Shown here in pieces: positions 35,494 through 44,850 of a stretch of 64,000 bases of DNA (position 1 is the first letter of the stretch; each line of letters begins with the position of its first letter). The notes under the pieces were generated by a model, which saw nothing but the letters and a program-made list of their open reading frames with translations, was not told where the DNA came from and ran no database searches. A program made the translations under genes and the position numbers. The stretch is taken from contig NZ_JAMJFX010000002.1 of the NCBI RefSeq assembly GCF_023544865.1, positions 124,001 to 188,000 of the forward strand, written 5' to 3'. Source of the DNA: Phaeovulum molybdatiresistens. Its GTDB lineage: Bacteria > Pseudomonadota > Alphaproteobacteria > Rhodobacterales > Rhodobacteraceae.

Positions 35494-37660
35494 ATGGCAC
35501 TGGACCCGATGGCAGAAATCCGCGCCTCGTTCTTCGTCGAATGCGAGGAATTGCTGGAAAGCCTGCAAGACGCGCTGTCGGCGATCGACGATGGCCAGCA
35601 CGATGGCGAAACGATCAACGTGGTCTTTCGGGCCGTGCATTCGATCAAGGGCGGCGCGGGGGCCTTTGGCCTGGATGCGCTGGTCGAATTCGCCCACCGC
35701 TATGAAACGGTTCTGGATGAATTGCGCGCCGGCCGCCTAGATGTGACGCCCGAGGCGGTGAAGCTGTTCTTCCAGGCCGCCGACCTGCTGCATGATGAGG
35801 TGCGCGCCGCCCGCGACGATGCGCCCCCGCCCGCGGACGCCGAAGCCTGCCTGCTTGCGCTGGAAGCGCTGATCGGTGGCGCCCCCGCCGTCGAAGCGGT
35901 TGAAGAGATTTCCGATTTTCAGCCGATGACGCTGGCGTTCGATCTTGACTTGGATCTGCCCGGCACCCCACCCGCGCCACAGGGCTGGCGCATCGCCTTC
36001 CGCCCGCGCGCGGAACTCTACGCCTCGGGCAATGAACCGCTGCACCTTCTGCGCACGCTTTGCGCGCTGGGCGAGGCGACGGTGGACTGCGCGTTGGAGG
36101 CGCTTCCCCCCCTTAAGGATCTGACCCCCGAGGCCGCGCATCTGGCCTGGGTCGTCACCTTGGCCGGTGACATTCCCGAAACCGACATCCATGAGGTGTT
36201 CGATTTCGTCGAGGATCTGGCCGAAATCGACATCGCGCCGATCGCGCCCGCGGACCTGGACGCGCCGCTGCCTGCCCTTTCGGGCCCAGACCTGGCCCCC
36301 GCGGCGCCAGACCCGGCACCATCGTTCACGCCCGACCCGACTGCGGGCATCGCATCGGACATCTCCGCTTCCGCCCCCGGCCACCACCCCGCCCCCCGCT
36401 GATGCGGCGTCCCGCCGTGGCAACGCGGCTGGACCGGGAACCCCGGCTGCAGAGCCGCCCTCGGCCACGGTCCGGGTCGATCTGGACCGGATCGACCGGC
36501 TGGGCAATCTTGTGGGCGAGCTGGTCATCAACCAGGCCATGCTGGCCCAGACCGTCGCCGAAGCCGGCCTGCCACCGAATTCCCCGGTGATGACCGGGCT
36601 GGAAGCCTTCATGATGCTGACGCGCGACATCCAGGACAGCGTGATGATGATCCGCGCCCAGCCGGTGAAGCCGCTGTTTCAGCGCATGGCCCGGATCGTG
36701 CGCGAGGCCTCCTCGGCAATCGGCAAAGAGGTGCGCCTGAAGACCGAGGGCGAGAATACCGAGGTCGACAAGACCGTCATCGAACGGCTTGCCGACCCCC
36801 TGACGCACATGATCCGCAATGCCGTCGACCACGGCCTCGAAACGCCAGAGGTCCGCGCGGCCGCCGGCAAACCCACCGAGGGGCTTGTCACGCTGAGCGC
36901 GCAGCACCGGTCCGGCCGGGTTCTGATCGAACTTTCCGATGATGGCGCCGGGATCAACCGCCCGAAGGTGCGCGAGATCGCCATCGAACGCGGGCTGATC
37001 CCCGCCGATGCGGTCCTGAGCGACTCCGATATCGACAACCTTTTGTTCCTGCCGGGGTTTTCCACCGCCAAGGAAGTCTCGGCGCTGTCAGGCCGGGGGG
37101 TTGGCATGGATGTGGTGCGCTCGGCGATCCAGGCTCTGGGCGGGCGGGTGTCGATACATTCCGAACCGGGCAAGGGCACACGCTTCTCGATCTCATTACC
37201 CCTGACGCTTGCGGTACTGGATGGCATGGTCGTGTCGGTTGCGGGCGAAACGCTGGTGGTTCCGCTGTCCGCGATCCTGGAAACCGCCTCGCTGGCAAGC
37301 GGCGACATCCGCGCGCTTGGTCCAGAGACCAACGTCATTCACCTGCGCGACGCCTTCATGCCGCTATACGACATCGGCGCCGAACTTGGCTACAGGACGC
37401 CGCAAGCCAGTTATGAGGGTGGGATCGTGCTGCTCACTGCGTTGGAAGATGGCTCACGCGCCGCGCTGGTGGTCGATTCGATCATGGAACAGCGCCAGGT
37501 CGTCATCAAGGGCCTGCAGCAGAGCTTCGGACATATTCAAGGCGTCGCTGCCGCCACAATCCTCGGCGATGGCCAGATCGCGCTGATCCTCGACCCGGCC
37601 GATCTGGTCAGCAATGCCAGCGGCCGCACCCGCATTCCCGACACCGCACTCGCAGGATGA
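35494..37660 (+). pseudogene. cheA: Chemotaxis histidine kinase CheA, +1 frameshift in the linker
   Basis: Together the two frames encode a full CheA of about 720 residues. The first frame (35494-36402) has the HPt domain with His49 in AVHSIKGGAGAFG and a second acidic region; it ends at TGA 36400. The second frame continues with DRIDRLGNLVGELVINQ (dimerisation), HMIRNAVDHG, DDGAGINRPKV and GRGVGMDVV (ATP binding), then the CheW-like domain. The total of 2,167 bases is one more than a multiple of three. A single extra C in the C6 run at 36392-36397 explains the break: five Cs would read HPAPADAASRRG. GAGGAGG precedes the start. Confidence 0.85.
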
Positions 37661-38133
37661 CCAAGATGAGCACGGAAAACACCACGAAATCCTCCGGAGA
37701 ACTTGAGCTTCTCTCCTTCCGGCTGGGTGAGCAGGAATACAGTGTCGACATCATGTCGGTGCGCGAAATCCGCGGCTGGACCCGCGCCACGCCCCTGCCC
37801 CACACCCCGCCCCATGTGCGCGGTGTGATCAACCTGCGCGGCACCGTTCTGCCGGTGGTGGATCTTTCCGTCCGCCTCGGCATGGCGCCTGTCGAAGGCG
37901 CCGCGCGCAATGTCATCATCGTGGTTCAGGTGGGCGCCAAATCCGTGGGGCTTCTGGTTGACGCCGTTTCCGACATCCTCGCGCTGCCGCGCAGCGACCT
38001 GCAGCCCCCGCCCGATTTTTCCGCCGATGCCGGCGCAAGTTTCATCGAGGCCCTGACCATCATCGACGGGCGGATGATCCGGGTGCTCGACCTTGGCTCC
38101 GTGCTTCCTGACGAAACATCAGAGGCCGCATGA
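37657..38133 (+). CDS. cheW: CheW coupling protein
   Basis: A 158-residue CheW: LSFRLGEQEYSVDIMSVREI, HTPPHVRGVINLRGTVLPVVDL and the C-terminal VLDLGSVLP. It links receptors to CheA at the inner membrane. It overlaps the CheA stop and the CheR start by ATGA each. It is intact, unlike its two neighbours. Confidence 0.93.
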   Translation: MTKMSTENTTKSSGELELLSFRLGEQEYSVDIMSVREIRGWTRATPLPHTPPHVRGVINLRGTVLPVVDLSVRLGMAPVEGAARNVIIVVQVGAKSVGLLVDAVSDILALPRSDLQPPPDFSADAGASFIEALTIIDGRMIRVLDLGSVLPDETSEAA

Positions 38134-39006
38134 CACAGTCGGTCCCCCTTCTCAATGCCCCAACCCCGTCCGAAGCTGATGTCGCCCGGATCGCGGCGAT
38201 CCTGCATCAAGCTGCAGGTATTGTGATCGCGCCCGGCAAGCGCTCGATGGTGCAGTCGCGCCTGGCCAAGCGCCTTCGCGCGCTGGGTTTGGCAGATTTC
38301 GAAAGCTATCTGGCACTGGTCACCTCGGACCAAGGCGCCGAAGAACGACGCAAGATGGTTTCTGCCCTGACCACGAACGTCACGCATTTTTTTTCGCGAG
38401 GCGCATCATTTCGAAACCCTCCGCAATGAGGTGCTGCCCCCCCTGTTGCAACGCGCCCGCGCGCGGCAACGGGTCCGGCTGTGGTCGGCGGGCTGTTCAA
38501 GTGGGCAAGAAGCCTATTCCATCGCGATGACGATTGCCGATCTGGCCGGGCAGGACCTGGACCGGCTGGATCTGAAGATCCTTGCCACGGATATCGATGG
38601 CGAGATGGTCGCACGCGGAACCGCCGCGCTCTATGACGCCGCATCCATCGAAGGTATCCCCGACGCAATGCGCCAACGCTTTCTGACACCCGAAGGGGGC
38701 GCTTACCGGGTCAAGCCGCCCCTCAGGGCAATGGTCAGTTTCCGGGAACTCAATCTGCACGACCGCTGGCCGATGAAGGGACGCTTTGATGTCATCTTCT
38801 GCCGCAACGTCGTGATCTATTTCGACGCGCCGACGCAGGAAAAACTGTGGGCACGGTTCGAATCGGCGCTCACCCCAGGTGGATGGCTTTTCGTGGGCCA
38901 TTCGGAACGTGTGCCGCTACGCGCAAACGGCGCGCTGCGCACCGCCGGAATCACGACCTACAGACGGGGCGAAACCCCGCAGAACGGAGACCCGACATGG
39001 CATTGA
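38130..39006 (+). pseudogene. cheR: Chemoreceptor methyltransferase CheR, +1 frameshift at a T8 run
   Basis: The N-terminal four-helix domain is in the first frame, through SALTTNVTHFF; the frame then ends after 99 codons. The second frame carries the rest: VRLWSAGCSSGQEAYS (SAM binding), LKILATDIDGEM, and FDVIFCRNVVIYFD. The join is at the T8 run 38387-38394. With seven Ts it reads THFFREAHHFETLRNEVLPPL, the normal family sequence. The full span is 877 bases, one more than a multiple of three. Either a real mutation, transcript slippage or a homopolymer reading error. Confidence 0.87.
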
Positions 39007-39383
39007 GAGATCAGCTTCGCATCATGGTGGTGGATGACATGTCCACCAGCCGGGGACTGATAACGCAGGCATTGGATGCCATGGGCATCCGGCAGGTCGG
39101 ATATGCGACCGACGGTCCAAGCGCCCTTGAGGTGCTGCGCAAGACGCCTGTGCATCTTGTGATTTCAGATTACAACATGCCCGGGATGGATGGGTTGCAA
39201 TTGCTGCACGCGTTGCGAACGGATGCGCGGACAAAGGGGCTTGGCTTCATCCTGATCACCGGGCGGGCCGACAAGGAGATCATCGATACCGGTCGTCGCC
39301 TCGGTATGAACAACTTTCTGAAAAAACCCTTCACCCCCCAGGATCTGCGCAGTTGCATCGAAGCTGTCGTGGGCCGGCTATGA
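38997..39383 (+). CDS. cheY: CheY-type response regulator (second copy)
   Basis: A 128-residue receiver: MVVDDMSTSRGLITQAL, phospho-Asp in LVISDYNMPGMDGLQ, Thr in LITGRAD and Lys in FLKKPFTPQDL. It starts inside the last codons of cheR (ten-base overlap) with GGAGA upstream. Two CheYs in a cluster often act as output and phosphate sink. Confidence 0.92.
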   Translation: MALRDQLRIMVVDDMSTSRGLITQALDAMGIRQVGYATDGPSALEVLRKTPVHLVISDYNMPGMDGLQLLHALRTDARTKGLGFILITGRADKEIIDTGRRLGMNNFLKKPFTPQDLRSCIEAVVGRL

Positions 39384-39766
39384 GGGGCTGTGTCCAGTCC
39401 GCACCTGATGTACGGCGGGTCAGCCTGTCGCAGCTGACCGCGCGCATCGCGGCTGAGCTTGAGCGGCTGGCGCAGATCACGGCCGATGTGCAGGTGGCGC
39501 TGTCGATGTGCCACCTGGAACTGGCCGCCCCACTGGGCCCCGAGGTCATCCGCGGGTTGCAGCGTATTGATCGGGTCACGCAAGAGCTTGAGGACCTGAG
39601 CCGCCTTTTGGGCGGGATGTCCGACGGCATACCAGCCCTGGCCGAACTTTGCGCGGAGCCTTTGTTTTCAAGGCTGAGACTGCATGAACTGGCGCTTGCG
39701 CTCGACCCGGCCAAACCGATCCACCCTGACGTCGCGCGCGACGATGGCGCAGTGGAATGGCTTTGA
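39380..39766 (+). CDS. Unknown helical protein closing the chemosensory cluster
   Basis: 128 residues overlapping the second CheY by ATGA, so certainly part of the operon. It is almost wholly helical: LSQLTARIAAELERLAQITADVQVAL, VIRGLQRIDRVTQELEDLSRLL, with heptad-like leucines that suggest a short coiled coil. It is not a recognisable CheZ, CheX, CheD or CheB. Because all partners act on CheY or CheA, a phosphatase or docking role is possible but unsupported. Confidence 0.65.
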   Translation: MRGCVQSAPDVRRVSLSQLTARIAAELERLAQITADVQVALSMCHLELAAPLGPEVIRGLQRIDRVTQELEDLSRLLGGMSDGIPALAELCAEPLFSRLRLHELALALDPAKPIHPDVARDDGAVEWL

Positions 39767-39967
39767 TCCCGTCGCGTCAACACCCCCTGGCGTGACCGCC
39801 ATGCCGTGACGCGCCGCGGGCGGATGGTGCCCGGGCGGCGCGGGCAGGTCTGACATGCGAAACCTTGCCGGTGGCGCGCCGTGATCTGGCGGGGGCGCCA
39901 CAATCGCCTTGCGCCATGCAGTATCGCTCGCTACCACCTTTGGGTAGAGGTGACGCAAGGTAAGTAT

Positions 39968-40585
39968 ATGGATCTGGCCGCCATTCAGAAAAGCTATGCC
40001 CGCTGGGCGCCCGTCTATGACGGGACCTTTGGTCCGCTGACCAATCCGGGGCGCAAACGGGCGGTGACCTATCTGAACGCCCGTGGCGGCACCGTGCTGG
40101 AGGTTGGCGTGGGCACCGGGCTCGCCTTGCCGCTATATGGGCCGCAGATGCGGGTGACCGGGGTCGATTACAGCACGGACATGCTGGACAAGGCGCGCGC
40201 CAAGGTGGCCGATCATGGCCTGTCGCAGGTTGTTGCCCTGCACCGGATGGACGCGCGTGCGCTTGAATTCCCCGATGACAGCTTTGACAGCGTCGCAGCC
40301 ATGCATGTGTTGTCCGTCGTCCCGGAACCCGAACGGGTGCTGGCCGAGATGGCGCGGGTCTGCAAGCCGGGGGGCAAGATCGTGATCACAAATCACTTCG
40401 CGCAGGACAAGGGGCTTTGGGGCGTGATCACGCGTGCCTTTGCGCCGCTGGCCAACCTGCTGGGGTGGCATTCGGATTTCAAGCGCGACCGGGTGCTAAG
40501 CACGCCGGGCCTGCGGCTGTGCCAAAGCGCCGTATTGCCGCCGCTGGGGATGATGACCTTTCTGGTTCTGGAAAAGACCGCCTGA
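39968..40585 (+). CDS. pmtA: SAM-dependent methyltransferase, PmtA-like
   Basis: A 205-residue class I methyltransferase with VLEVGVGTGLALPLYG (SAM loop), VTGVDYSTDML and SFDSVAAMHVLSVVPEPER. The N-terminus AIQKSYARWAPVYDGTFG resembles the Rhodobacter phosphatidylethanolamine N-methyltransferase, which makes phosphatidylcholine at the membrane. AAGG precedes the ATG. It stands alone between the chemosensory cluster and the glutamate-synthase-like gene. UbiE-type quinone methylation is the main alternative. Confidence 0.75.
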   Translation: MDLAAIQKSYARWAPVYDGTFGPLTNPGRKRAVTYLNARGGTVLEVGVGTGLALPLYGPQMRVTGVDYSTDMLDKARAKVADHGLSQVVALHRMDARALEFPDDSFDSVAAMHVLSVVPEPERVLAEMARVCKPGGKIVITNHFAQDKGLWGVITRAFAPLANLLGWHSDFKRDRVLSTPGLRLCQSAVLPPLGMMTFLVLEKTA

Positions 40586-40623
40586 TCGGGCCGGGGTGCC
40601 CGCCCCAGCCAGACGCAACGCGG

Positions 40624-42234
40624 TCACACGCCATCGTCGAAGGGTTCGAAACTTTCGGCCCGCGACCGGCGCCAGCGCATCAGATAGCCAAAGCGCGTGT
40701 CATCCTCTCGCAGCAGAAATCCTTCGGGCATGTAGGGATAGACCTCTTCGCCGGTCACCATGTCGCGGTCGTTCTCGCGCATCAGCAGGTGATGCGGCAG
40801 AAAGCCACCGGGATGGGTCAGGCCCGCGGCGGCCGTCATTTCGGCCAGCGCCTTGAGCGTGTTGCGGTGAAAATTCACCACCCGTTCGGCCTTGTCAGGC
40901 ACGACCAGCGCGCGCTGGCGCAGCCGGTCCTGGGTCGCCACGCCCGTCGGGCAGCGGTTGGTGTGGCAGGACTGCGCCTGGATGCAGCCGATCGCGAACA
41001 TGAAGCCGCGCGCGGAATTGGCCCAGTCCGCGCCAAGCGCCAGCGCGCGGGCAATGTCGAAGGCGTGGATCAGCTTGCCTGAAGCGCCGATTTTCACCCG
41101 GTCGCGCAGGCCCACGCCGCGCAGCGTGTTATGCGCGAAGGTCAGCCCCTCGACCAGCGGCATGCCCATGTGATTGGCGAATTCCAGCGGCGCGGCGCCG
41201 GTTCCGCCCTCTTTCCCGTCGACCACGATAAAATCGGGCGTGATGCCGGTTTCCAGCATCGCGCGCACGATGCACATGAATTCGCGCCGGTGCCCGATGC
41301 ACAGCTTGAACCCCACGGGTTTGCCCTGGGACAGCTCGCGCAGCTGGCCGATGAAGCGCATCATCTCGATCGGCGTTTCGAAGGCGCTGTGGGCGGGCGG
41401 CGAAATGCAATCCACCCCCATCGGCACGCCCCGCGCCTCGGCGATCTCGGGTGAGATCTTTGAGGCGGGCAGCATCCCGCCATGGCCCGGCTTGGCGCCC
41501 TGCGACAGTTTCACCTCAATCATCTTCACCTGCGGATCGGCGGCCAGTTCGGCGAATTTCACCGGATCAAAGCGCCCCTCGGCGGTGCGGCAACCGAAAT
41601 AGCCGGAGCCCAGTTCATAGATCAGATCGCCGCCTTCGCGGTGATAGCGGCTGATCCCGCCCTCGCCCGTGTCATGGGCAAATCGGCCCATCTTCGCGCC
41701 GCGGTTCAGCGCCATGATCGCATTGGCCGACAGGGCGCCAAAGCTCATGGCCGAGATGTTGTAGATCGAGGCATCATAGGGTTGGCGACAATCGGGACCG
41801 CCGATACGCACGCGGAAATCGGTGTTTTCGATATGCTTGGGACGGATCGAATGGGTCAGCCATTGATAGCCGCCGTCATAGACGCGCATGCGCGTGCCGA
41901 AGGGGCGTTTATCCTCGACGTTCTTGGCACGCTGATAGACGATGGACCGGGCGTCACGGGAAAAGGGTTCCTCATCCTGGTCACTTTCGATCAGATATTG
42001 CCGGATTTCCGGGCGGATCCCTTCGAACAGAAAGCGGAAATGCCCCAGCAGCGGGTAGTTGCGCAAGATCGCGTGGCGCGGCTGGATCATGTCATTCAGG
42101 CCCAGCAGAAACAGCGCGCCGAAGATCGCCAGCGGCAGCGCAAACCAGCCCGATTGCGCAAGCCCCGCCACGCAGGCCAGCGCCAGCACCAGCACAAGCG
42201 CCAGCGGCGCATATCGCAACGTCGAGATTGCCAT
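40624..42234 (-). CDS. FMN-binding glutamate synthase-family protein, membrane-anchored
   Basis: A 536-residue protein with two N-terminal hydrophobic segments (about residues 10-48), then the glutamate synthase FMN/Fe-S barrel: KIGASGKLIHAFDIARALALGADW and IQAQSCHTNRCPTGVATQD with three cysteines for a 3Fe-4S cluster. The amidotransferase domain is absent. Homologues are annotated as GltB2-like; the reaction is unproven. It is the last gene in a minus-strand series with the BKACE and aminotransferase genes, 75 bases from them, so its membership of that operon is likely but not certain. Confidence 0.82.
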   Translation of the reverse strand: MAISTLRYAPLALVLVLALACVAGLAQSGWFALPLAIFGALFLLGLNDMIQPRHAILRNYPLLGHFRFLFEGIRPEIRQYLIESDQDEEPFSRDARSIVYQRAKNVEDKRPFGTRMRVYDGGYQWLTHSIRPKHIENTDFRVRIGGPDCRQPYDASIYNISAMSFGALSANAIMALNRGAKMGRFAHDTGEGGISRYHREGGDLIYELGSGYFGCRTAEGRFDPVKFAELAADPQVKMIEVKLSQGAKPGHGGMLPASKISPEIAEARGVPMGVDCISPPAHSAFETPIEMMRFIGQLRELSQGKPVGFKLCIGHRREFMCIVRAMLETGITPDFIVVDGKEGGTGAAPLEFANHMGMPLVEGLTFAHNTLRGVGLRDRVKIGASGKLIHAFDIARALALGADWANSARGFMFAIGCIQAQSCHTNRCPTGVATQDRLRQRALVVPDKAERVVNFHRNTLKALAEMTAAAGLTHPGGFLPHHLLMRENDRDMVTGEEVYPYMPEGFLLREDDTRFGYLMRWRRSRAESFEPFDDGV

Positions 42235-42309
42235 CCCTGATCCTTCCGCCAAGGGCCCTGCCCGCAGGCATAGGGCCGCAAGATGTAGTTTCGGTAAACC
42301 GCAGACGCC

Positions 42310-43083
42310 TCAGCCCGCCGCCACCAGCTGCGCGCGAAAATCGCGCACCCGATCGGCATTGGATCGCGCAACCGTGCCATCGGCATTGACCCGGTTGTTT
42401 TCAAACCCGATCCGCACCTTGCCGCCTTCTGCCACCGCGCGCAGAAGGCAGGCCGTTTCGGGCGGGCCAAAGGCGCAGACGGCCCAGTCGGGCGCCGCCC
42501 CCAGCGCGCGCAAGGCCGCCAGCGGCGCATCCAGTTCCCCCGGGTCGGCCAGCTGCCCCGTCGCATAGCGGCCCAGCACCAAGAGCACCGCCAGCCCTTC
42601 GCCCGCGATCACGCCCGCGGCCAGCATCTGGCCCAGACGGGCCACATCATCGGCATCATAGAGGATATGCTGCACCTCAACCCCCGCCTCGCGGCAAAAG
42701 GCGAAGAAGCGCGCGGTTTCGGCCTGGTCCGGCTCGGCCAGGATTTCACGCAGCGCGATCGACACGGCGCGCGGGCGCAGATCGCGCACCAATGCGCGCT
42801 GTTCGGCGGGGGAATAGCGGCCCACGGCCTCGGTCGTGACCTGCGCGTAAAGGCCCGGCGCCTGCAGCGCCAATTCATCCAGCAATTCGCGGTAAAGACC
42901 GGCATCCAGCACATGGCGCCCAGCCGCATCGCGGACATGGGCATGCAGCCCGTCGGCGCCCGCGGCCTGACAGTCGCGCGCACAGGCGACGATCTGGGGG
43001 ATGGTGACGGGCAGCGCGGGGTGATCGGCGCGCGTCAGCCGCGCGCCATTGGGCGCCACCATGATCCGGGGCAAGGGCCTCAT
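42310..43083 (-). CDS. BKACE-family beta-keto acid cleavage enzyme
   Basis: A 257-residue TIM-barrel protein of the 3-keto-5-aminohexanoate cleavage (Kce/BKACE, DUF849) family. The zinc site is in GLHAHVRDAAGR, and the acidic catalytic segment in RIGFENNRVNADG. Such enzymes split a beta-keto acid with acetyl-CoA into acetoacetate and a CoA ester. It overlaps the aminotransferase gene (ATGA), so its substrate is probably the keto acid made by that enzyme. Which keto acid it is cannot be read from the sequence. Confidence 0.88.
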   Translation of the reverse strand: MRPLPRIMVAPNGARLTRADHPALPVTIPQIVACARDCQAAGADGLHAHVRDAAGRHVLDAGLYRELLDELALQAPGLYAQVTTEAVGRYSPAEQRALVRDLRPRAVSIALREILAEPDQAETARFFAFCREAGVEVQHILYDADDVARLGQMLAAGVIAGEGLAVLLVLGRYATGQLADPGELDAPLAALRALGAAPDWAVCAFGPPETACLLRAVAEGGKVRIGFENNRVNADGTVARSNADRVRDFRAQLVAAG

Positions 43084-44408
43084 GCAGCCAGCGCCCGATC
43101 GATCGCACCCGCAAGCTTGCCCACCAGTTCGTCGATCTGGGCATCCTCGATGATGAAGGGCGGTGCCAGCAGGATGTGATCGCCCCGCTGCCCGTCGATC
43201 GTGCCCCCCATCGGATAGCAGATCAGCCCGGCCTCGAACGCCTCGGCCTTGATCCGGGCGTGCAGCTTGCGGGCGGGGTCGAAGGGGGCCTTGGTGTCGC
43301 GATCGGCCACCAGCTCGACGCCGCGGAACAGGCCCCGGCCGCGGATGTCGCCGACATGGGCATGCTGCCCCAGCGCCGCGCGCAGCGCCGCATCCAGCTT
43401 CGCGCCCTGTTCGCGCACCCGCGTCAGCAGGTCGCGTTCGGCAATCTCGGCCAGCACCGCATTGGCGGCGGCGGCGGCCATCGCATGGCCCATATAGGTG
43501 TGGCCATGCTGGAAAAAGCCCGATCCGGCGGCGATGGCGTCATAGATCCGCCCCTGCACCAGCAGCGCGCCGATCGGCTGATAGCCCGCGCCCAGGCCCT
43601 TGGCGATGGTGATCATGTCGGGGACCACGGCGTCTTCGGCACAGGCGAACAGATGGCCCGTGCGCCCCATGCCGCACATCACCTCATCCAGGATCAGCAG
43701 AACGCCGTGGCGGTCACAGATTTCGCGGATGCGTTTGAGGTATCCGGGCACCGCGGGCACCGCGCCTGCGGTGGCGCCCACCACCGGCTCGGCCACAAAG
43801 GCCATCACGGATTCGGGGCCCAGGCGCGTGATCTCGGCCTCCAGCTCATCGGCGACGCGCAGGCCATAGGCCTCGGGCGTTTCCCCCTCGGCGCGGCCGC
43901 GATATTCGTAGCAGGGCGCGATATGGGTGGTTTCCACCAGCATCGGCGCGAATTGCGCGCGCCGCCATTCATTGCCGCCCGTGGCCAGCGCGCCCAGCGT
44001 ATTGCCGTGATAGCTTTGCCGCCGCGCGATCACGCGGTGGCGCTGCGGCTGGCCGATTTCCAGGAAATACTGGCGCGCCAGCTTCAGCGCGGCCTCAACC
44101 GCCTCGGACCCGCCCGACACCAGATAGACCCGGTCGATCCCCTCCGGCGCGGCGGCCACCAGCGTATCGGCCAGCTGTTCGGCCGGGTCCGAGGTGAAGA
44201 ACCCGGTATGGGCAAAGGCCAGCCGGTCCAGCTGATCATGCAGGGCGGCGCGCACCGCGGCGTTGGAATGGCCCAGGCAGGACACCGCGGCGCCCCCCGA
44301 TCCGTCCAGATAGCGCTTGCCCGCCGCGTCGATCAGATAGCAGCCGTCACCGGCCACGGCAGTGGGAAGATGGCCGCGGGTCGAGCGGCCGAAGATGTGA
44401 TGGGGCAT
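43080..44408 (-). CDS. Class III PLP aminotransferase
   Basis: A 442-residue fold-type I enzyme with the PLP-binding Lys in MITIAKGLGAGYQPIGALL and the Asp in LLILDEVMCGMGRTG; GGSEAVEAALKLARQY and SYHGNTLGA are also typical. It transfers an amino group from an omega-amino or amine substrate. It sits between a universal stress protein and a BKACE gene, overlapping the latter. Likely substrates are amino compounds imported by the neighbouring TAXI-TRAP system (inference). Confidence 0.92.
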   Translation of the reverse strand: MPHHIFGRSTRGHLPTAVAGDGCYLIDAAGKRYLDGSGGAAVSCLGHSNAAVRAALHDQLDRLAFAHTGFFTSDPAEQLADTLVAAAPEGIDRVYLVSGGSEAVEAALKLARQYFLEIGQPQRHRVIARRQSYHGNTLGALATGGNEWRRAQFAPMLVETTHIAPCYEYRGRAEGETPEAYGLRVADELEAEITRLGPESVMAFVAEPVVGATAGAVPAVPGYLKRIREICDRHGVLLILDEVMCGMGRTGHLFACAEDAVVPDMITIAKGLGAGYQPIGALLVQGRIYDAIAAGSGFFQHGHTYMGHAMAAAAANAVLAEIAERDLLTRVREQGAKLDAALRAALGQHAHVGDIRGRGLFRGVELVADRDTKAPFDPARKLHARIKAEAFEAGLICYPMGGTIDGQRGDHILLAPPFIIEDAQIDELVGKLAGAIDRALAA

Positions 44409-44413
44409 GGGTC

Positions 44414-44839
44414 CTAGGTCCTGACGACAAAAACGGATTGGCGGGCATGGCGCACAACGCGGGCGGCGTTCGGGCCCAGCAGATAGTCCTTCAGCTCGGG
44501 CCGGTGCGAACCGATGACGATGACATCGACCTGCAGCCGGTCGGCGGCGCGCAAGATTTCGTCATAGATCGTGCCGTGCAGCACATGGGGATGGGCATCG
44601 ACCACATCGGGCACATGGGTATTGACCCATTCGGTCAGGGCCTTGCCAAGACCGCTTAGCGCCTCTTTTTCAAAGCCCTTGCGGAAATAGCCCGACACCT
44701 GCGCCAGCCCGAAATCGGGCAGGACCGAGACGACATGCAGCACGCCCCCGTCCCGCACCAGATCCAGCGCCGCGGCCAGCGGGCCGGCATTGGCGGCCTC
44801 ATTGCCAAGATCGACGGTCAGAAGAACTTTGCGGGTCAT
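44414..44839 (-). CDS. Universal stress protein (UspA family)
   Basis: A 141-residue USP fold: KVLLTVDLGNEAANAGPLAAAL at the start, then VDVIVIGSHRPELKDYLLGPNAARVVRHARQSVFVVR with the ATP-binding GSH-x9-GxNA type motif. TRAP transporter genes of the TAXI kind often have a USP partner that may sense ATP or bind the transporter. It is eleven bases after the TRAP permease gene and five before the aminotransferase. Confidence 0.9.
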   Translation of the reverse strand: MTRKVLLTVDLGNEAANAGPLAAALDLVRDGGVLHVVSVLPDFGLAQVSGYFRKGFEKEALSGLGKALTEWVNTHVPDVVDAHPHVLHGTIYDEILRAADRLQVDVIVIGSHRPELKDYLLGPNAARVVRHARQSVFVVRT

Positions 44840-44850
44840 CTTCGGCTCCC

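Noticed and set aside
36167..37660. CheA kinase half as an independent gene starting at ATG 36167
   Set aside because: The early part of this frame is out-of-frame linker sequence from the first half; true homology begins only near 36398.
38431..39006. Second half of cheR as an independent gene starting at ATG 38431
   Set aside because: It starts in the middle of the conserved CheR sequence and lacks a ribosome site; it joins the first half exactly if one T is removed.
39920..39950. CTACC-N7-GGTAG inverted repeat before pmtA
   Set aside because: Short arms and no link with a promoter element; likely chance.
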